NCBI GenBank assembly: GCA_039814715.1
Contig: JBCCAR010000056.1
Location: 1 to 11,023 of the forward strand
From: CAKZYD01 sp039814715
GTDB lineage: Bacteria; Pseudomonadota; Alphaproteobacteria; Sphingomonadales; CAKZYD01
DNA: 11,023 bases
Direction: 5' to 3'
Part shown: positions 7,421 to 11,023 of the stretch, piece by piece
Layout of the letters: each line of letters begins with the position of its first letter
Position numbering within the stretch: position 1 is the first letter of the stretch
Notes under the pieces: generated by a model
What the model saw: the letters and a program-made list of their open reading frames with translations, nothing else
What the model was told of the DNA's origin: nothing
Database searches by the model: none
Position numbers and translations under genes: made by a program

Positions 7421-7740
7421 ATCTCTTCTTCCTTTTTTTGATCTTGTTGCGCCTTTAGATGCGGCGGTAGTTGGGGTTCTCGGTCAATCAAATCAGCGAT
7501 GAGATGGTCAAAGCTTTCGCCATTGGCTGCGTTGTTTACCGCTTCGAGAGCGTCGGCGATTTGCTGAGCTTCCAAGGGGTCCAGCATGCGAATGGCAGAC
7601 CCCAGATAAACCAGAACGTGCTGCCCAATTTCTGCTGGGCCAACCAGCGCCAAGCTGACTGTTTCTTGCCGCTCACCCCAAACGCAGCGCGCGCTGGTTT
7701 CATCTGCCTCAACAACCTGCATGGGAACGCCAAGGCACAT
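7405..7740 (-). CDS. hupF: HupF, HypC-like chaperone dedicated to the large subunit
   Basis: HupF is a HypC paralogue found in uptake hydrogenase clusters. In Rhizobium it helps HupL maturation, especially under oxygen. The 111-residue protein begins MCLGVPMQV, so it has the essential Cys2. Residues 1 to about 75 follow the HypC core (VSLALVGPAEIGQHVLVYLGSAIRMLDPLEAQQIADAL). The remaining 35 or so residues form an extension absent from the 76-residue HypC of this window, ending in a charged stretch QDQKKEEEICRTD. Part of that tail is set by the overlapping hupG start and ribosome binding site. The gene lies 2 bases after hupD with GGGAG upstream. The longer tail and the hup context separate it from hypC. 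Confidence 0.94.
   Translation of the reverse strand: MCLGVPMQVVEADETSARCVWGERQETVSLALVGPAEIGQHVLVYLGSAIRMLDPLEAQQIADALEAVNNAANGESFDHLIADLIDREPQLPPHLKAQQDQKKEEEICRTD
7429..7434 (-). promoter_or_regulatory. Ribosome binding site of hupG inside hupF
   Basis: AAGGAA on the minus strand, 8 bases before the hupG ATG. It lies within the hupF codons for the KKEEE tail, so the same bases serve both genes and support the 16-base overlap. Confidence 0.7.
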
Positions 7741-7742
7741 GC

Positions 7743-8387
7743 CTAATCTGCTCCCGCTGCGACATGGGCTAAGATGCGCTCATCACCAATGCGGCAGGCG
7801 ACTTGTTCACTTGGGCGCCCGTTCTCGTATACATCGCGCAAAATGCTAGCGGGCATGATTGGTTCTGCCGGGCTCTGCGCCAGTGTGGGCGCCAGGCCCC
7901 ATTGTTGCAGTTCCATTGCTGCCATGCGCACTGCTTCTGGCACGCGCGCTGCGGCTTGAGGTGTCAGGCCGCCGCCATAGTCTTCCATGTCAACGGGCTG
8001 GCACCCAATGAGCGTGATTTTCTCAGGCTCGCTGTCTGCCATCAATTCTGCCAGCGCCAAAATTTCCATCATCGAGCTTTGATGAAGGGAGACCTTTTTG
8101 CCTGCCACAAAGCGTGGCACATCTGCGCCGCGCACGCAGCTGAGCGTGCCGGGCGGCAGCTTTGCGTCTACCGCATCGAATATCAAAATACGTTTGGCGG
8201 CGGCGAGGTCGTTGATTAAGGCAAGGCCTTGGGTTCCCCCGTCCATGATCTCAACGCCGTCTGGAACGCTATAGTCAGCGCAAAAGGCTTCTGCGCAACG
8301 TACGCCAAAACCTTCGTCGGCCCATAAAACATTGCCAACGCCTAAGACCAGGGCCTGCGCGCCCTGGCGACCAGCAGGGTTACTCAT
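7743..8387 (-). CDS. hupD: HupD, large-subunit maturation endopeptidase
   Basis: HupD is the HybD/HyaD-family protease that senses inserted nickel in HupL and removes its C-terminal tail, locking the active site. The 214-residue protein has the expected nickel-contact residues: Glu25 in LWADEGFGVR, Asp71 in ILIFDAVD, and His102 in KKVSLHQSS, equivalent to Glu16, Asp62 and His93 of E. coli HybD. The VLGVGN start segment and DGGTQGL loop are typical. It is somewhat longer than HybD (about 164 residues) because of extra C-terminal sequence (about residues 165-214), commonly seen in HupD proteins. It overlaps hupC by 8 bases, with AAGGA 8 bases before its ATG, and is followed 2 bases later by hupF. 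Its substrate is almost certainly the HupL encoded upstream. Confidence 0.96.
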   Translation of the reverse strand: MSNPAGRQGAQALVLGVGNVLWADEGFGVRCAEAFCADYSVPDGVEIMDGGTQGLALINDLAAAKRILIFDAVDAKLPPGTLSCVRGADVPRFVAGKKVSLHQSSMMEILALAELMADSEPEKITLIGCQPVDMEDYGGGLTPQAAARVPEAVRMAAMELQQWGLAPTLAQSPAEPIMPASILRDVYENGRPSEQVACRIGDERILAHVAAGAD

Positions 8388-9141
8388 CGCGGTCGTCCTT
8401 AAAATAGCGCCAGCCGGAGATCATGGTGGAGACCAGCGACTGCCGGCTCATGATGTCTTCGCGGATAGCGACGTAGATGTGGATGATTGAGAAGACGACG
8501 ATCAGCCACATAATGAGGTGGTGGTAAGTGTGAACGGCAAAGCTGTTGTCGCCGAAAAGGCCAAAGACCCAGCCAAAGCCTTTAAACCACCAGGTGTCCG
8601 TGCCCTGGCCCTCAGCATAAAGAGCAAAGCCTGTGAGGATTTGTAAGACCAGCGGGACGATCAGCAAAAAGAACATGGCCAGCTGCGCCAAGGGGTTGTG
8701 GCCGACATATTTTTTCGGCGTCTTTGCGGCGAAGCTATACCAGCGGATTTCGTGCCAAACCTCTTTCCACCATTTGCCAGACCAAATGGGAAGCAAGAAA
8801 ATTTGCTGGGCATGGTGATTGCCGACAAATGCCCAGTAGATCCGCATCAGGAACGCAATGGCGAGTAGCTGACCGGCAATGAAATGTACCATGCGGATAT
8901 TGCCGAAAAGGAAGTTGTTTGACGCTTCGCCGGGCACGCTGGGCGGTGGATCGCCAATAAAGTATCCAGTCACACACAGCACAAGAATACACAGCGCGTT
9001 CGTCCAGTGCCATATGCGCACCGGCGCTTCATACACATAGACCTTCTCAGCCGGCGTGGTTGCTTCGGTCGAGCTACGGACAAGGCTTTCAAAGAAACCT
9101 TGCTGTTTCCGCTCCGGCTTGGGCGCAGGAATGGTCGCCAT
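8380..9141 (-). CDS. hupC: HupC, diheme cytochrome b subunit of the uptake hydrogenase
   Basis: HupC anchors the HupSL dimer on the outer face of the cytoplasmic membrane and carries electrons from hydrogen to the quinone pool. The 253-residue protein has a soluble N-terminus of about 35 residues and then four hydrophobic helices, at about 45-62, 82-107, 150-173 and 204-226. Candidate heme-ligand histidines lie in RIWHWTNAL (His45), RMVHFIAG (His86), VHTYHHLIMW (His204/207/208) and IIHIYVAIRED (His221), as expected for the HupC/HyaC/HoxZ family. The C-terminus (GWRYFKDDRDE) is short and charged. AAAGGA lies 7 bases before the ATG. The gene is 15 bases after hupL and overlaps hupD. The presence of this subunit marks a membrane-bound respiratory enzyme instead of a soluble or sensory hydrogenase. 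Confidence 0.96.
   Translation of the reverse strand: MATIPAPKPERKQQGFFESLVRSSTEATTPAEKVYVYEAPVRIWHWTNALCILVLCVTGYFIGDPPPSVPGEASNNFLFGNIRMVHFIAGQLLAIAFLMRIYWAFVGNHHAQQIFLLPIWSGKWWKEVWHEIRWYSFAAKTPKKYVGHNPLAQLAMFFLLIVPLVLQILTGFALYAEGQGTDTWWFKGFGWVFGLFGDNSFAVHTYHHLIMWLIVVFSIIHIYVAIREDIMSRQSLVSTMISGWRYFKDDRDE
8396..8400 (-). promoter_or_regulatory. Ribosome binding site of hupD
   Basis: AAGGA on the minus strand sits in the last codons of hupC, 8 bases before the hupD ATG, supporting the 8-base hupC/hupD overlap. Confidence 0.65.
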
Positions 9142-9148
9142 GGTCTGG

Positions 9149-9154
9149 TCCTTT
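9149..9154 (-). promoter_or_regulatory. Ribosome binding site of hupC
   Basis: AAAGGA on the minus strand, 7 bases before the hupC ATG, within the 15-base hupL-hupC gap. Confidence 0.65.
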
Positions 9155-9156
9155 CC

Positions 9157-10947
<1,791 letters not shown>

Positions 10948-10955
10948 GCCCTGCT

Positions 10956-10961
10956 TTCCTT
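10956..10961 (-). promoter_or_regulatory. Ribosome binding site of hupL
   Basis: AAGGAA on the minus strand, 8 bases before the hupL ATG. It overlaps the hupS stop codon (TAAGGAA), which suggests coupled translation of the two enzyme subunits. Confidence 0.7.
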
Positions 10962-11023
10962 AGGCTTGATCATTGGAAGAAGTGGCGCTCTCGCGCGCGC
11001 GTTTCAGCGCGGAAAGGCCAGCA
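10960..11023 (-). CDS. hupS: HupS, [NiFe] uptake hydrogenase small subunit (C-terminal 20 residues only)
   Basis: Only the final 20 codons are inside the window, reading AGLSALKRARESATSSNDQA and then TAA. The identity rests mainly on position: in this type of operon the gene directly before hupL encodes the Fe-S small subunit. The visible end is a basic, hydrophilic tail, as expected for the cytoplasmic side after the C-terminal membrane helix of Tat-exported small subunits. The Fe-S cluster cysteines, Tat signal and promoter are outside the window. The stop lies 12 bases before the hupL ATG. Confidence 0.8.
   Translation of the reverse strand, partial: AGLSALKRARESATSSNDQA

Noticed and set aside
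10990..11003. Alternating CG run near the right end, considered as a structural (Z-DNA-like) element
   Set aside because: It is only about ten bases and is accounted for by Arg-Ala-Arg codons of the HupS tail.

Overview
The window is a tightly packed, single-direction (minus-strand) gene cluster for a membrane-bound [NiFe] uptake hydrogenase and its assembly machinery. Read in the direction of transcription (from position 11023 down to 1), the order is hupS (3' end only), hupL, hupC, hupD, hupF, hupG, hupH, a fused hupI-hupJ gene, hupK, hypA, hypB, hypF, hypC and hypD (5' part only). Both ends of the operon lie outside the window.

The gene order and protein types match the uptake hydrogenase clusters of Alphaproteobacteria (rhizobia, Bradyrhizobium and purple non-sulfur bacteria). 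An alphaproteobacterium, or another proteobacterium that acquired such a cluster, is the most likely source. GC content looks moderate (mid-to-high 50s by eye, not computed). Nothing in the window fixes the genus, and nothing indicates a mobile element, prophage, CRISPR array or RNA gene.

Structural part (about 8380-11023): HupS and HupL form the hydrogen-splitting heterodimer. HupL has both cysteine pairs that hold the Ni-Fe site and an uncleaved C-terminal tail. HupC is the diheme cytochrome b that anchors the dimer in the membrane and passes electrons to quinone.

Enzyme-specific maturation part (about 4375-8387): HupD is the Ni-checking endopeptidase that removes the HupL tail. HupF is a HypC-like chaperone. 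HupG and HupH belong to the HyaE and HyaF families linked to small-subunit maturation. The next gene joins a rubredoxin (HupI) to a HupJ/HybE-type chaperone in one chain. HupK is a degenerate relative of the large subunit, thought to act as a scaffold.

General maturation part (1 to about 4382): HypA and HypB deliver nickel. HypF makes the thiocarbamate/cyanide precursor (with HypE, not in the window). HypC and HypD assemble the Fe(CN)2CO unit.

Every junction is short: gaps of 1-23 bases or overlaps of 1-16 bases. The whole block is probably one transcript with translational coupling, whose promoter would lie upstream of hupS beyond position 11023. There is no intergenic stretch over 25 bases. 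I found no undescribed system; the points most worth a second look are the rubredoxin-HupJ fusion and the partly retained metal-site cysteines of HupK.
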